Positions 51,457 through 62,800 of a DNA stretch of 64,000 nucleotides are shown here, piece by piece. The notes beneath the pieces are model-generated. The model saw only the letters and a list, made by a program, of their open reading frames with translations, had not been told where the DNA came from and did no database searches. Position 1 is the stretch's first letter. The number at the start of each line of letters is the position of its first letter. The position numbers were made by a program, and so were the translations under genes. The stretch comes from an uncultured Clostridia bacterium (lineage in GTDB: Bacteria; Bacillota; Clostridia; TANB77; CAG-465): assembly GCA_934132895.1 (NCBI GenBank), contig CAKPAG010000007.1, positions 1 to 64,000 of the forward strand. The letters run 5' to 3'.

Positions 51457-52489
51457 AATATATATAAATGCAGATGATTTAAATTATTTTATAGGAGAAT
51501 ATGGAAAGATAGATAAATCTTTTGGAATAAAAAATATATATGAAAAAGGAAATAGAAAGATATGTAATTTTCATTTGAAAGGTAAAGAATGTAAAGTTAC
51601 ATTCTATATAAAAAAGAATACTGTAAACATGATTCCTGAAGGAAAAAACAAAGATGAATCAAACTTATTAATAGAGTATATAAAATCAAAAGGAATGTCG
51701 ACAGATGCAGAATCACAGACCGTTGTATTTAAATTTGAAGAAAAAATGCTACAGAGAATGATAGAATATTTCAATGAAGAAAGGATAGGATTAATTAAAA
51801 GTGTACAAGTTGCAGAAAATAGATTTAAATTTGCAGGTTATAATAGAGATGAAGTAACATTATCTTTTTATCCTCAAAAGCAGAAAGCTATGATTCAAGG
51901 AAAACCATTACAAGCATTCTGTATAATTGCAACATATTTATCAGAATTAGATGATTTTAATTTTGATGAAATTGTAGAATTAAATAATAATTTTTCTGGA
52001 GGAACTACAGCTAGTTCTATAATAAGAGATGAAATGAAAGAAAAGTTAGGAAATGCATATACATATTTATCAGAAGCATTGAAAAAATCAATTTCTGGAT
52101 CAATAAGTTTATTAAAAGCTAAAATATATTGTGAAGATTACAAAGGATGTTTAGCAGGAGTTTTTGTTGGATTAGAAGGATATTTAAAAGAAATATTAAA
52201 AAACAAATATCATTACAAATTACAAAAAACAAACACTTTTTCAATGTTTCATATTGATAGAGAAACTGAAAAATGTCTAATAGATTTAAAATCTGATATT
52301 ACAGAAAAAGAAAAAATAGAATTAAAAAAACTATATAGCTTGTATAGCGACAAGAGAAATGTTTATTTGCACGCTACGATTGATTCATCCCTTACGGCTA
52401 TAATTCCAAATATAAAAGATGCTAATAGTTTATCAAACGAGATTATAGATACAATTAAAAATTCATATGATGTGTTTTTCAATAAATAA
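51449..52489 (+). CDS. rnlA: RnlA-like RNase LS toxin
   Basis: 346 residues. Layout and motifs follow RnlA: an N-terminal domain (residues ~1-90), a middle domain (KSVQVAENRFKFAGYNRDEVTLSFY), then a C-terminal HEPN-type domain with YSDKRNVYLHATID, where RNVYLH is the R-x4-H catalytic motif. In E. coli, RnlA degrades mRNA after T4 infection when its antitoxin is lost. AAAAGGAGTG before the ATG. It overlaps the TPR/cold-shock gene and is followed by the antitoxin. Confidence 0.82.
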   Translation: MAEIYINADDLNYFIGEYGKIDKSFGIKNIYEKGNRKICNFHLKGKECKVTFYIKKNTVNMIPEGKNKDESNLLIEYIKSKGMSTDAESQTVVFKFEEKMLQRMIEYFNEERIGLIKSVQVAENRFKFAGYNRDEVTLSFYPQKQKAMIQGKPLQAFCIIATYLSELDDFNFDEIVELNNNFSGGTTASSIIRDEMKEKLGNAYTYLSEALKKSISGSISLLKAKIYCEDYKGCLAGVFVGLEGYLKEILKNKYHYKLQKTNTFSMFHIDRETEKCLIDLKSDITEKEKIELKKLYSLYSDKRNVYLHATIDSSLTAIIPNIKDANSLSNEIIDTIKNSYDVFFNK

Positions 52490-52508
52490 AAAGGAAAGGG
52501 AAAGTAGT

Positions 52509-52868
52509 ATGATAAAAGATTATGAGATTTTCAATTTTAAAGATGAAGATATACAAAATGTAATACTTTTAACATGCACGGAAGATATATACTTTTTACA
52601 AGATGATATATATGATAAATTATCCAGTTCATTTGGAAGCGAATTTACTGTTTTAGTGGATTTATTTGTAAGAAATGGTTTTTCATATAATAGATTTATT
52701 TCTTTAAAGTTTAAAGGAAAGAATAATATAAAAACGTTAATAGTAAATCCTAGAGATGTTTCGGAGAAAATAAAATGTGAGATTAGAAAATATTTGAAAA
52801 ATCATCTTGATATTTTAAATAAAAGTGCACTTTCAATGAATACAATAAAATTTGTTAAAAGTAGTTAA
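52509..52868 (+). CDS. rnlB: RnlB-like antitoxin
   Basis: 119 residues from the ATG at 52509 (AAGGGAAAG upstream); the upstream in-frame extension overlaps rnlA and is rejected. Size, place after rnlA and the core FTVLVDLFVRNGFSYNRFISLKF fit RnlB. It would hold RnlA inactive by direct binding. The C-terminal half is helical and basic. The family match is less secure than for RnlA, since RnlB proteins vary widely. Confidence 0.72.
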   Translation: MIKDYEIFNFKDEDIQNVILLTCTEDIYFLQDDIYDKLSSSFGSEFTVLVDLFVRNGFSYNRFISLKFKGKNNIKTLIVNPRDVSEKIKCEIRKYLKNHLDILNKSALSMNTIKFVKSS

Positions 52869-52886
52869 AGAAGTAGTTAAAAAAGT

Positions 52887-52914
52887 AGACGGGATTATAA
52901 TCGAAATCTCGTCT
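52887..52914. terminator. Bidirectional terminator
   Basis: AGACGGGATT (52887-52896) pairs with AATCTCGTCT (52905-52914), one G-T pair, loop ATAATCGA. A6 on the left gives T6 for the minus-strand integrase; ATTTTA follows on the right for rnlB. Confidence 0.75.
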
Positions 52915-52917
52915 ATT

Positions 52918-54057
52918 TTAATTTACTCTTGCAAAAACATCATCCATAACATTAGAAACATTTTTAAATTCATCATCAAAGAAATGAGAATAAATTCTAT
53001 CAGTCACTTGAACACTTGAATGACCAACTTTTCTGCTAATAATTTGAGTTTGAATACATTTTGCAATCATTAAAGAAACATTAGTATGTCTTAAGCCGTG
53101 GAATGTAATTCTTTTTAAATTATACTTTTTAATTATTTTATCTAGGATTTTAGTAGGAGTATCAGGATGGATATCACCACCAAAATCTGTAGTAAATACT
53201 CTATTAGTTCTATTCCATTTAGACCAAAGTTGTAATTGCTTTTCGAACTGTTCTTTTTGATACTTTTTAAGAATCTCAATAGTCGTTTTAGTAATGTAAT
53301 TTACTCTATCACTATTTTCAGCTTTAGTAGTTTTTTCAAAGATATGTCTATCAATGTATTGCGTAGTTTTATTAATTGTAACTTTTCCAGTTTTGAAATC
53401 TATATCATCCCAAGTAAGACCTGTAAGTTCACCACGTCTACAACCTAAATCTAAAGCTAAAATTATAATTGCTTGATATTTTAAAGGTTCTTTCATAACA
53501 CATTGTAAAAGCAGATCAACTTCATCAGGAGAATAACATTGAACATCGGCTCTTGTCCTTTTAGGTTTTTCTATTCTGGTATTAGGATTGTAACTTATAT
53601 AATCCCATTTTATTGCAACTTCTAACATATTGTTAATTATTGCATAGTAGCTTTGAATTGTTGTAGGACTATATGGAGTACCTTTTATAGTAATATGTTC
53701 ATTTCTTAAATAGTTATAAAATTTATCTAGAATTTTAGCATTGATGTTTCTTAATTTTACATATCCAATATGCTTATTTATAAGTTTAATTCTATCGCTA
53801 TAAGTTCTAAATGTTTTAGGTGATAGAATATTTTGTTGATAATTTAAATATTCCTCACTTAAATTTTGAATTGTTAAATTGTTTTTCTGTATAAAAGAGC
53901 CCTCTCGTAATTGAATTTTCAATTTTGCCTCTTGAATAACAGCTTCTTTTTTACCACCATAGAACGTTTCAAAATGTCTAATTTTTTTATCTCCGTTGTA
54001 ACCTAAAGGAATTTCGATTTGATATTTTTTATTACGTATGATTTCTCTTACACTCAT
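52918..54057 (-). CDS. Tyrosine-type site-specific integrase
   Basis: 379 residues. N-terminal arm-binding domain (EIPLGYNGDKKIRHFETFYGGKKEAV), core-binding SAM-like domain (ENLSEEYLNYQQNIL-like, ~residues 65-155), then the catalytic domain with Arg in LGCRRGELTGLTW, HxxR in TFHGLRHTNVSL, His/Trp-position HSSVQVTDRIYSHFF with the nucleophile Tyr. Same broad group as integrases of Tn916-like and phage elements. It starts directly after the repressor gene, so the two are co-transcribed on the minus strand. Likely acts at the tRNA-fMet fragment. Confidence 0.93.
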   Translation of the reverse strand: MSVREIIRNKKYQIEIPLGYNGDKKIRHFETFYGGKKEAVIQEAKLKIQLREGSFIQKNNLTIQNLSEEYLNYQQNILSPKTFRTYSDRIKLINKHIGYVKLRNINAKILDKFYNYLRNEHITIKGTPYSPTTIQSYYAIINNMLEVAIKWDYISYNPNTRIEKPKRTRADVQCYSPDEVDLLLQCVMKEPLKYQAIIILALDLGCRRGELTGLTWDDIDFKTGKVTINKTTQYIDRHIFEKTTKAENSDRVNYITKTTIEILKKYQKEQFEKQLQLWSKWNRTNRVFTTDFGGDIHPDTPTKILDKIIKKYNLKRITFHGLRHTNVSLMIAKCIQTQIISRKVGHSSVQVTDRIYSHFFDDEFKNVSNVMDDVFARVN

Positions 54058-54939
54058 TTATTGTCCTTCTTTCTTTATAGTATTTATAAATTTTTTATAT
54101 TCAGAAGGAAGTTCGTTATTTTGCCCTAAAATTTCATGAAGATTATCTCTAATTAATTCAGTTATTTGATACTGGCAAAATTGCAAATCTTTATATGTAT
54201 ATTGAAATGATTCAGCACCAATTTCGGTTATTTCATTTAATATTTCAAACAATTCATCATCAGATGTAGTAATTTCTTTATTATATGAAACACAATATTT
54301 TTTTAGTTTCTTAATATATTTTTCTAATTCTTTATATGAATTATTATCTAATTTTGATGATGTGTCTCCGTGAATAACGCATCTTTCATATATCTTAAGT
54401 TTTTTGTCTAGAATTTTAAATATACAATCCAACTCTTTTATATTACTATTTAAGCATTCAGTAAAAAATGGTTTTAATTCTAAAATTGTTGAAAAATATT
54501 TAGAACACTCTAATAAATCTTTTAATATATGATAGTCATTGATATATAATGTGAAATTTTTTAAATAACTAAAACTCTCTAACCATGTATTAAATGCAAG
54601 AGGTGGTTCTTTATCTTCTTGTTTAGAATTATTTGTGAAATCAGTATAAGTTTGTAGATTAATAATTTGTTCTATTGACTTATCAGATAATTTTAATTTT
54701 TTTCCAATATCAATAGAAATATTAGTTCTATTTTCACATTCTTCATCTAAAAGATATTCGTAAGTAACATCGTAAAAATCTTTTAACATTTTTAGTTGAA
54801 CTGTGTTTGGAATCCTATCTAAAGAATCATTTTCATAATTTCTAATAGATTGAATACCAATACTAAGTTTATCAGCTAATACTTGTTGAGTTATTCCTTT
54901 TTCTTCTCTTAATAATCTTAATTTTTGAGATAATTTCAT
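54058..54939 (-). CDS. XRE-family phage-type repressor
   Basis: 293 residues. The N-terminal HTH is KLRLLREEKGITQQVLADKLSIGIQSIRNYENDS. The remaining ~220 residues are helical and Leu/Lys/Glu-rich with no peptidase (LexA/CI cleavage) motif, so SOS-type autocleavage is unlikely. It is divergent from the excisionase-like gene across a 187-bp region rich in CAACA-type repeats, the usual switch for keeping an element silent. AGGAGAT site. Confidence 0.85.
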   Translation of the reverse strand: MKLSQKLRLLREEKGITQQVLADKLSIGIQSIRNYENDSLDRIPNTVQLKMLKDFYDVTYEYLLDEECENRTNISIDIGKKLKLSDKSIEQIINLQTYTDFTNNSKQEDKEPPLAFNTWLESFSYLKNFTLYINDYHILKDLLECSKYFSTILELKPFFTECLNSNIKELDCIFKILDKKLKIYERCVIHGDTSSKLDNNSYKELEKYIKKLKKYCVSYNKEITTSDDELFEILNEITEIGAESFQYTYKDLQFCQYQITELIRDNLHEILGQNNELPSEYKKFINTIKKEGQ

Positions 54940-55126
54940 TTCAAATCTCCTTCTGTGTTTATTATGACATTAAAAATAAAAAATCAACATGTTTGTATGT
55001 ATTTATTGATTTCAATACAATTTTGTTGTTTAATATCATTATCAACACAATAATGTTTATTACAACTTTATTATACATATTTGTGTTGCAAATGTCAAGA
55101 TAAATATAAAGATTGGAGGTGAAAAT
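54940..55126. promoter_or_regulatory. Divergent control region of the element
   Basis: Between repressor and early genes. CAACACAA (55043-55050) and TTGTGTTG (55081-55088) form an inverted repeat; further TCAACA/TTGTTG half-sites occur near 54983 and 55024. Likely repressor operators and two opposing promoters, none with a strong -35. Confidence 0.5.
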
Positions 55127-55303
55127 ATGGACAATGAGAAAGAATTAAACGAAATTGTAGCGGAAATGCGCAGAGAACAAGCCAGAATATGGAGAACAAA
55201 TAATAAAGATAAAGTAAAAGAAATAAATAAAAGATATTGGCTAAAAAAAGCAAAACAAGTATTAGAGGAAAGGCAAAAATATAATACGAAAGAGGTGAAT
55301 TAA
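55127..55303 (+). CDS. Small charged protein
   Basis: 58 residues behind a good GGAGGTG site. Highly charged and helical: KELNEIVAEMRREQARIWRTN then a Lys-rich tail. No known match. First gene of the rightward early operon of the element, stopping 1 nt before the excisionase-like gene. Confidence 0.6.
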   Translation: MDNEKELNEIVAEMRREQARIWRTNNKDKVKEINKRYWLKKAKQVLEERQKYNTKEVN

Positions 55304-55304
55304 A

Positions 55305-55499
55305 ATGGAAGATGTATTTAATGTAAAGGAACTTGCAAGATATCTTCGTTGTAGTGAATCAACTATTAGAAAGCTATTAAGGAATAATAAGATTCCTAGC
55401 TTTCGAGTTGCATGTAGAATATTTTTTAAGAAAAAGTTAATAGATGCATGGATTAATAATCAATGTTTAGAAAATTGTGAGGTGATGAGATATGAATAA
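55305..55499 (+). CDS. Excisionase-like HTH protein
   Basis: 64 residues. VKELARYLRCSESTIRKLLRNNKIPSFRVACRIFFKKKLIDAWI is the HTH_17/MerR-like pattern used by excisionases of ICEs and phages. It would bend attachment DNA to direct the integrase towards excision. AGAGGTG site; next to the integrase-repressor pair. A regulator role is also possible. Confidence 0.8.
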   Translation: MEDVFNVKELARYLRCSESTIRKLLRNNKIPSFRVACRIFFKKKLIDAWINNQCLENCEVMRYE

Positions 55500-55647
55500 T
55501 AAAAAAAGAGAAAAAAGAATGTATTACATAAGCCAATCCGAATACATTTATTTTCCTCTAACCGTCCATTCAAAGACATATTTGTATTCTACTATAAATA
55601 CAAGAAAAAATCAATTAGTTAATTATATTTTTGCTGTAAGTAGGTGA
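55492..55647 (+). CDS. Small hypothetical protein
   Basis: 51 residues, ATG with GAGGTGATGAG upstream and overlapping the excisionase-like gene by 8 nt. Start NNKKREKRMYYISQSEY is basic, the rest mixed. Coding status rests on the ribosome site, overlap and position only. Confidence 0.4.
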   Translation: MNNKKREKRMYYISQSEYIYFPLTVHSKTYLYSTINTRKNQLVNYIFAVSR

Positions 55648-55651
55648 TTTA

Positions 55652-56089
55652 ATGGCAAAAACTAAAAGACCAAAACCACCTGTAAATTATAGTTTTGAAA
55701 GTACAAATAATAGATATGATTTTACTAAAATATGTAGAGATATGCAAAAATCAGAAGCATGGAAACAATTAAAACCAAGGCAAATAGGATTATATTTTTT
55801 ACTTAAATCAAAATTTACTGTTAATTCTAAAACTCTTGAAACTAATGCAGAAAATATTTCATTTACTACAAATGAAGCTAAAAGATACTATGGTGATTTA
55901 AGAACTTTTAGGGCAGATATGGATATACTTATTAATTTGGGTTTTATAAAACAAGTCATGAGTGGAGTGCCTAGAATGGAAGCATCTATTTATGGTTTTT
56001 CTGATAAATGGAAAGATTATGGAACAGATAAATTTTATATTCCTAATTCAGATAAAAGATATAAAAGAAAGACTAAAGTTGAACAATAA
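55652..56089 (+). CDS. Winged-helix-like element protein
   Basis: 145 residues, TAGGTGAT site. A basic start (AKTKRPKPPVNYSFES), then SEAWKQLKPRQIGLYFLLKSKFT and TNEAKRYYGDLRTFRADMDILINLGFIKQV, which read like a winged helix such as those of replication initiators or plasmid-type DNA-binding proteins. A basic tail (KRYKRKTKVEQ) follows. Exact role not recognised; replication or maintenance of the element is an inference from place. Confidence 0.55.
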   Translation: MAKTKRPKPPVNYSFESTNNRYDFTKICRDMQKSEAWKQLKPRQIGLYFLLKSKFTVNSKTLETNAENISFTTNEAKRYYGDLRTFRADMDILINLGFIKQVMSGVPRMEASIYGFSDKWKDYGTDKFYIPNSDKRYKRKTKVEQ

Positions 56090-56223
56090 AAATTACTATG
56101 GATATGGTAATAATATAAAGGATGTGTTGTTTCACATATACAAAGTAACAAAAAATATAGTAAATAAAAAAGTGAAGAAAATGCATTGGAATAAGTGCTT
56201 ATAGAAGAAAATACTATTGTGTA

Positions 56224-56294
56224 ATTTAACACAATTTAAAATATATAGATAATGGCTAATATGTGTGAAAAAATATAATTGAATTGTGTTAAAT
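56224..56294. repeat. 13-bp inverted repeat
   Basis: ATTTAACACAATT (56224-56236) and AATTGTGTTAAAT (56282-56294), perfect, 45-nt spacer, ending 32 nt before the next gene. The rest of 56090-56326 is non-coding. Possible operator pair or replication/transfer site. Confidence 0.6.
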
Positions 56295-56326
56295 AACATA
56301 CGATAAAAATTTAGAAGGAGGAAAAA

Positions 56327-56572
56327 ATGGGTGATACAAATTATGAAGAACAAGAAACACAAATAAGTATAGATTATGCAGGAGGAATAATTTCAATATA
56401 TACATCAAGAAGAATGACTTATAATAAAATAAAAGCTAAAATAGGAGAACCAAGTAATACATATTATTTAAAGAAAAAAATATGTGGTGCTACTTGGAAA
56501 ATACCTTTTAGTGAAAAGAGAAAAATTACAACAATACTATCTAGACCATTGTTAATTGGAAGTATTAAATAA
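56327..56572 (+). CDS. Small hypothetical protein
   Basis: 81 residues, strong AGAAGGAGG site. An acidic start (GDTNYEEQETQI) then a compact mixed domain (IDYAGGIISIYTSRRMTYNKIKAKIGEP; CGATWKIPFSEKRKITTIL). No family recognised. Ends 5 bases before a repeat-rich non-coding stretch. Confidence 0.55.
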   Translation: MGDTNYEEQETQISIDYAGGIISIYTSRRMTYNKIKAKIGEPSNTYYLKKKICGATWKIPFSEKRKITTILSRPLLIGSIK

Positions 56573-57068
56573 AATTGAAAATTTAATGCTAGAATTAACG
56601 AAAATCGAAAGAATTAGAACTTAAAATATAAAAATGGATAAGTTGTATGGCTAGAATATTAAAAGTGAAAAAATAACGATTTTGAAAAGAATTAGAAGTG
56701 ATAAATTGCTAGAGATAGTGAAAGGGGAATATTGAATCTCCCCAAACCATATCAATGGCAATTTTTTATTTTTTTCAAGACCCACAGCCCAGGTATATTT
56801 ACACAATAATAAATTTTCCGTGAGTTTTTTGGAAAATAAAGATTGGATACAAAATGTATACGCAGGATAGGATAGGTTAGGATAGATAAGGTAAGTATAG
56901 TATAAATATATTGTACAAATATTGTACAAAACTTTACTAGAGATAGAATAAATATAGAGGTGAAAATCATTGTGGATAAAATTTTAAAAAATAGTATGAA
57001 ATTGTTGAGAATAATGTCGTTTTATGATATAAAATAAAATAGAATAAGTGTAAGTGTTGGGGGAAGAA
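56573..57068. other. Repeat-rich non-coding region before hsdM
   Basis: No gene. 56588-56725 has repeated GCTAGA(A/G) and AAGAATTAGAA words. 56864-56895 is a degenerate five-base tandem of AGGAT type. ATTGTACAA occurs twice near 56910-56928, and TTGTAC-N16-TAGAAT there is a possible hsdM promoter. Confidence 0.5.
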
Positions 57069-58629
57069 ATGAATAACAAAAAAGAACAAGAGAGAAATGA
57101 ACTTCATAAAACAATATGGAATGCAGCTACAGAATTTGTACATGGAGGAATAGTAAGTGCATGGGATTTTAAAGAGTATTTTCTTGGAATAATGTTTTAT
57201 AGATTTATATCAGAGAATATAACAGAATATATAAACAAAATGGAACCAGAGGAAAATTTTGACTATTCTAAGATATCAGACAAAATGGCTAAATTTGGAA
57301 AAGAACAGACTATAGCAGAAAAAGGATTTTATATATTACCAAGTGAATTATTTGGAAATGTAAGAAAAAGAGCAAAGCAAGATGAAAATTTAAATACTAC
57401 TTTAAGTAACATTTTTAATAATATAGAAAATTCTGCTAAAGGGACTGCGTCTGAAAACGATTTGAAGGGATTATTTAGTGGTATAAATGTCAATAGCGAT
57501 AGTTTGGGGGAAACAGTAAAGGAAAAGAATAAGGTATTAGCTAAGTTATTAGATGTTATTGGCGATTTGAAGTTGGGAAATTATTTTGATAATACAATAG
57601 ATGCTTTTGGAGATGCGTACGAATATTTAATGAGTATGTATGCTGCTACCGCAGGACAAAAGGGTGGAGAATTTTTTACACCACAAGAAGTTGGAGAATT
57701 GCTAGCAAGAATAGTAATTATGGATAAAACTTCGGTGAATAAGGTTTATGATCCATGCTGTGGTTCAGGGGGATTATTATTAAAATTTGCAAAAATATTA
57801 GGGAAAGATAATGTAAAACAAGGTTTTTTTGGTCAAGAAAAAAATTTGACAACATATAATTTGTGCAGAATAAATATGTTTTTACATGATATTAATTATA
57901 ATAAATTTAATATTGCAAGAGGAGATACATTAAAAGAACCTAAACATTGGGATGATGAGCCGTTTGATGCAATAGTTTCAAATCCACCATACTCAATACC
58001 ATGGGAAGGCAAAAAAAACCCCTTGCTTATAAATGATGAAAGATTTTCACCTGCTGGAATATTAGCACCAGCATCGAAAGCGGATTTGGCTTTTACGATG
58101 CATATGTTATCGTGGCTTTCTGAAAAAGGAACAGCAGCAATAGTTGAATTCCCAGGAGTATTGCATAGAAGTGGTGCGGAAGAAAAAATAAGAAAATATT
58201 TAGTTGAGAACAATTTTGTCGATGCGGTTATACAATTGCCAAAAGATTTGTTCTTTGGCACTGGAATAGATACTTGTATTATAGTGCTAAAGAAAAGTAA
58301 AAAAGATAATGAAGTGCTATTTGTAGATGCATCAACAGAGTTTGTTAGAAATGATACTAAGAATAAACTAACGGGAGAAAACATAAAAAATATAGTAGAA
58401 CTAATAAAAGATAGGAATAATTTACAATATAAATCTATACTTATCTCTAATGAAGTTATAATAAAAAATAAGTCAAATTTATCTGTTAATGCATATTTAA
58501 AACAACAAATCAAAGAAGAAAAAATAGATATAAAAGAATTAAATAATAATATAAAAGAAATAGTAAAAAAAGAAAACAAACTCAGAGAAAGTTTAGAGAA
58601 AATTATAGAAGAATTAGAGGTAATGTATA

Positions 58630-58637
<8 letters not shown>
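57069..58637 (+). CDS. hsdM: Type I restriction-modification methyltransferase subunit
   Basis: 522 residues; TTGGGGGAAG precedes the ATG at 57069, so the longer frame is rejected. N-terminal helical domain (ELHKTIWNAATEFVHGG), then the N6-adenine methyltransferase: SAM motif VYDPCCGSGGLLLKFA, catalytic NPPYSIPW, EFFTPQEVGELLARI before it. Methylates host sites chosen by HsdS. Its C-terminal coiled region meets HsdS. Ends inside the start of hsdS (8-nt overlap). Confidence 0.95.
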
Positions 58638-59857
<1,220 letters not shown>

Positions 59858-59876
59858 AGTAAAAAGGAAGATGTAT

Positions 59877-62800
59877 ATGGAAAAATTAAATGTTGTATCA
59901 GAGAATATGAATTCTACAGTAATTTCAAAATATGAATATGATAGAAGTAAAGCACAAAGTTTTCAATCAGAAGCGGAACTGGAAAAAGAATTTATAAGAA
60001 CTTTGCAAGACCAGTCATATGATTATTTAAATATTAATTCTGAAGCAGAACTTATATTAAATTTAAAATTACAACTTGAAAAATTAAATAACTATGAATT
60101 TAGTGAAAAAGAATGGAATTATTTATTTAATAGTATTATTAAAAATGGTAATGATGGAATATTAGAGAAAACTAAAAAAATACAAGAAGACTATATTCAA
60201 ACTATTACTTTAGATGATGGAACATTAAAAAACATTAAATTTATAGATAAAGAACATATTCATAATAATAGGTTACAAGTAATCAATCAATATGAAAATA
60301 GTGGAAGCAGAGATAATAGATATGATGTAACTGTCCTTGTTAATGGGTTCCCAATGATACATGTTGAATTAAAAAGAAGAGGGAAACCAATAAGAGAAGC
60401 ATTTAATCAAATAAATAGATATCAAAGAGATTCGTTTTGGGCTGGTTCTGGTCTTTATGAGTATATTCAAATATTTGTAATTTCTAACGGAACATACACA
60501 AAATATTATTCTAATACAACAAGAGATTTACATGTAAAAGGTGGAACAAAAAAATCATCAAATACATTTGAATTTACATCATATTGGGCAGATCAAGAAA
60601 ATAAAGCAATTACAGATTTAATAGATTTTACAAAAACATTTTTTGCAAAAAGAACAATATTAAATATATTAACAAAATATTGTGTGTTTACAAGTGAAAA
60701 TAATTTATTAGTAATGCGTCCATATCAAATAGTAGCAACGGAAAAAATAATTAATAGAATTGAAATTGCTCATAATGATAAAAAAAGAATTGGAACAATA
60801 AATGCAGGAGGATATATTTGGCATACAACAGGTTCGGGAAAAACATTAACATCATTTAAAACTGCCCAACTTGCAACAAGTCTAGATTATATAGATAAAG
60901 TATTATTTGTTGTTGATAGAAAAGATTTGGACTATCAAACAATGAAAGAATATGATAGGTTTAAAAAGGGTTCAGCAAATGCCAATACATCAACTGCTAT
61001 ACTAAAATCACAATTAGAAGATGATAGTAAGATAATAATTACTACAATTCAAAAACTAACAAGTTTTATAAAGAAAAATCCAGAGCATGAAGTATATAAT
61101 AAACAAATTGTTTTGATATTTGATGAATGTCATAGAGGACAATTTGGAGATATGCATAACTTAATAGTAAAGAAATTTAAAAAATATTATATGTTTGGAT
61201 TTACTGGGACTCCAATTTTTGCAGAAAACAGTAGAACTATAAAAGGAATATCAATGACAACAGGACAATTATTTGGAGACAGATTACATACATATACAAT
61301 AGTTCATGCAATAAACGATAAAAATGTATTACCATTTAGATATGAATATGTAAAAACAGTTGATATAAAAGATAATATAAAAGATGAAAAAGTAAATGCA
61401 ATTGATACTGAAAAAGTGTTAATGAATCCAGCAAGAATAAATTCTGTAACTAACTATATAATTGATAACTATTCAATAAAAACAAAAAATACAGAAACTT
61501 ATTCTCATAGTACATTGTATAATGTAATTGAAGTAGCAAAGAACAACAAGACAGAAGAAGTTAGAGAAAAAAGATATATAAATGGGTTTAACTCTATTTT
61601 TGCAACTGCATCAATACCTATGGCAAAAATGTATTATGAAGCATTTAAGAAAAGGCAAGAAAATCATAATTTGAAAATAGCATTAATATATAGTTTTGGA
61701 GTAAATGATGAAGAATATGACAGTATAGATGATGAAAATTCAGAAAGTACAGAAAATTTAAGCCAAACAGATAGAGATTTTCTTGATTATGCGATTAGAG
61801 ATTATAATGAAATGTTTGGTACAAGCTATGATTCGTCAAGCGAAAAATTCCAAAATTATTATAAAGATGTTTCTTTGAGAATGAAGAATAAAGAAATAGA
61901 TTTATTAATAGTTGCAAATATGTTTTTAACTGGATTTGATGCTAAAACTTTGAATACATTATGGGTAGATAAAAACTTAAAATATCATGGTTTAATACAA
62001 GCATTTTCAAGAACAAACAGAATCTTAAATTCAATAAAAACTTTTGGAAATATTGTATGTTTTAGAGATTTGGAAAAAGAATTAAATGAAGCATTAGGTT
62101 TATTTGGAGATAAAAATGCTAATAATATAGTATTATTAAAGACGTATGAAGATTACTATTATGGATACGAAGGCAATGAAGAAACAAAGGAAAAAGAATT
62201 CCCTGGGTATCAAGCATTAGTAGAAGTGTTAAAAGAAAGATTTCCAGTTGGAGAAATGATAATTGGAGAACAAAATCAAAAAGAATTTGTTAAACTATTT
62301 GGACAAATACTAAAAGTAAGAAATATATTATCTTCATTTGACAAATTTCAAAATGATACATTATTAACAGATAGAGAATTACAAGATTATCAAGGTGAAT
62401 ATTTAAGAATTAGAGATGATTTTGCAATAAAAGAAAAGACAGAAAAAGTTGATATTACAGATGATGTAGTATTTGAAATGGAACTTGTAAAACAAATAGA
62501 AGTAAACATCGATTATATATTAGCTTTGATTGCCAAATATCATGAAAGCAATATGCAAGATAAAGAAATTAGAGTCAATATCAATAAAGCTATTATGGCA
62601 AGTCCTGATTTAAGAAATAAAAAAGAATTGATAGAAGCGTTTATAGATTCTTTAGATGGAACATCAAATGTATTTAGAGATTTCCAAGATTTTATGAATA
62701 GTAAAAAAAGAGAAGAGCTTGATAAAATTATTGAAGAAGAAAATCTGAAAAAAGAAGAAACTTATAAATTTGTTGAGGATGCATTTGAAAGAGGAATGGT

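Noticed and set aside
56651..56970. Minus-strand open frames before hsdM
   Set aside because: No ribosome site, Leu/Tyr/Ile-rich translation of low-complexity DNA; the region is repeat-rich and probably non-coding.
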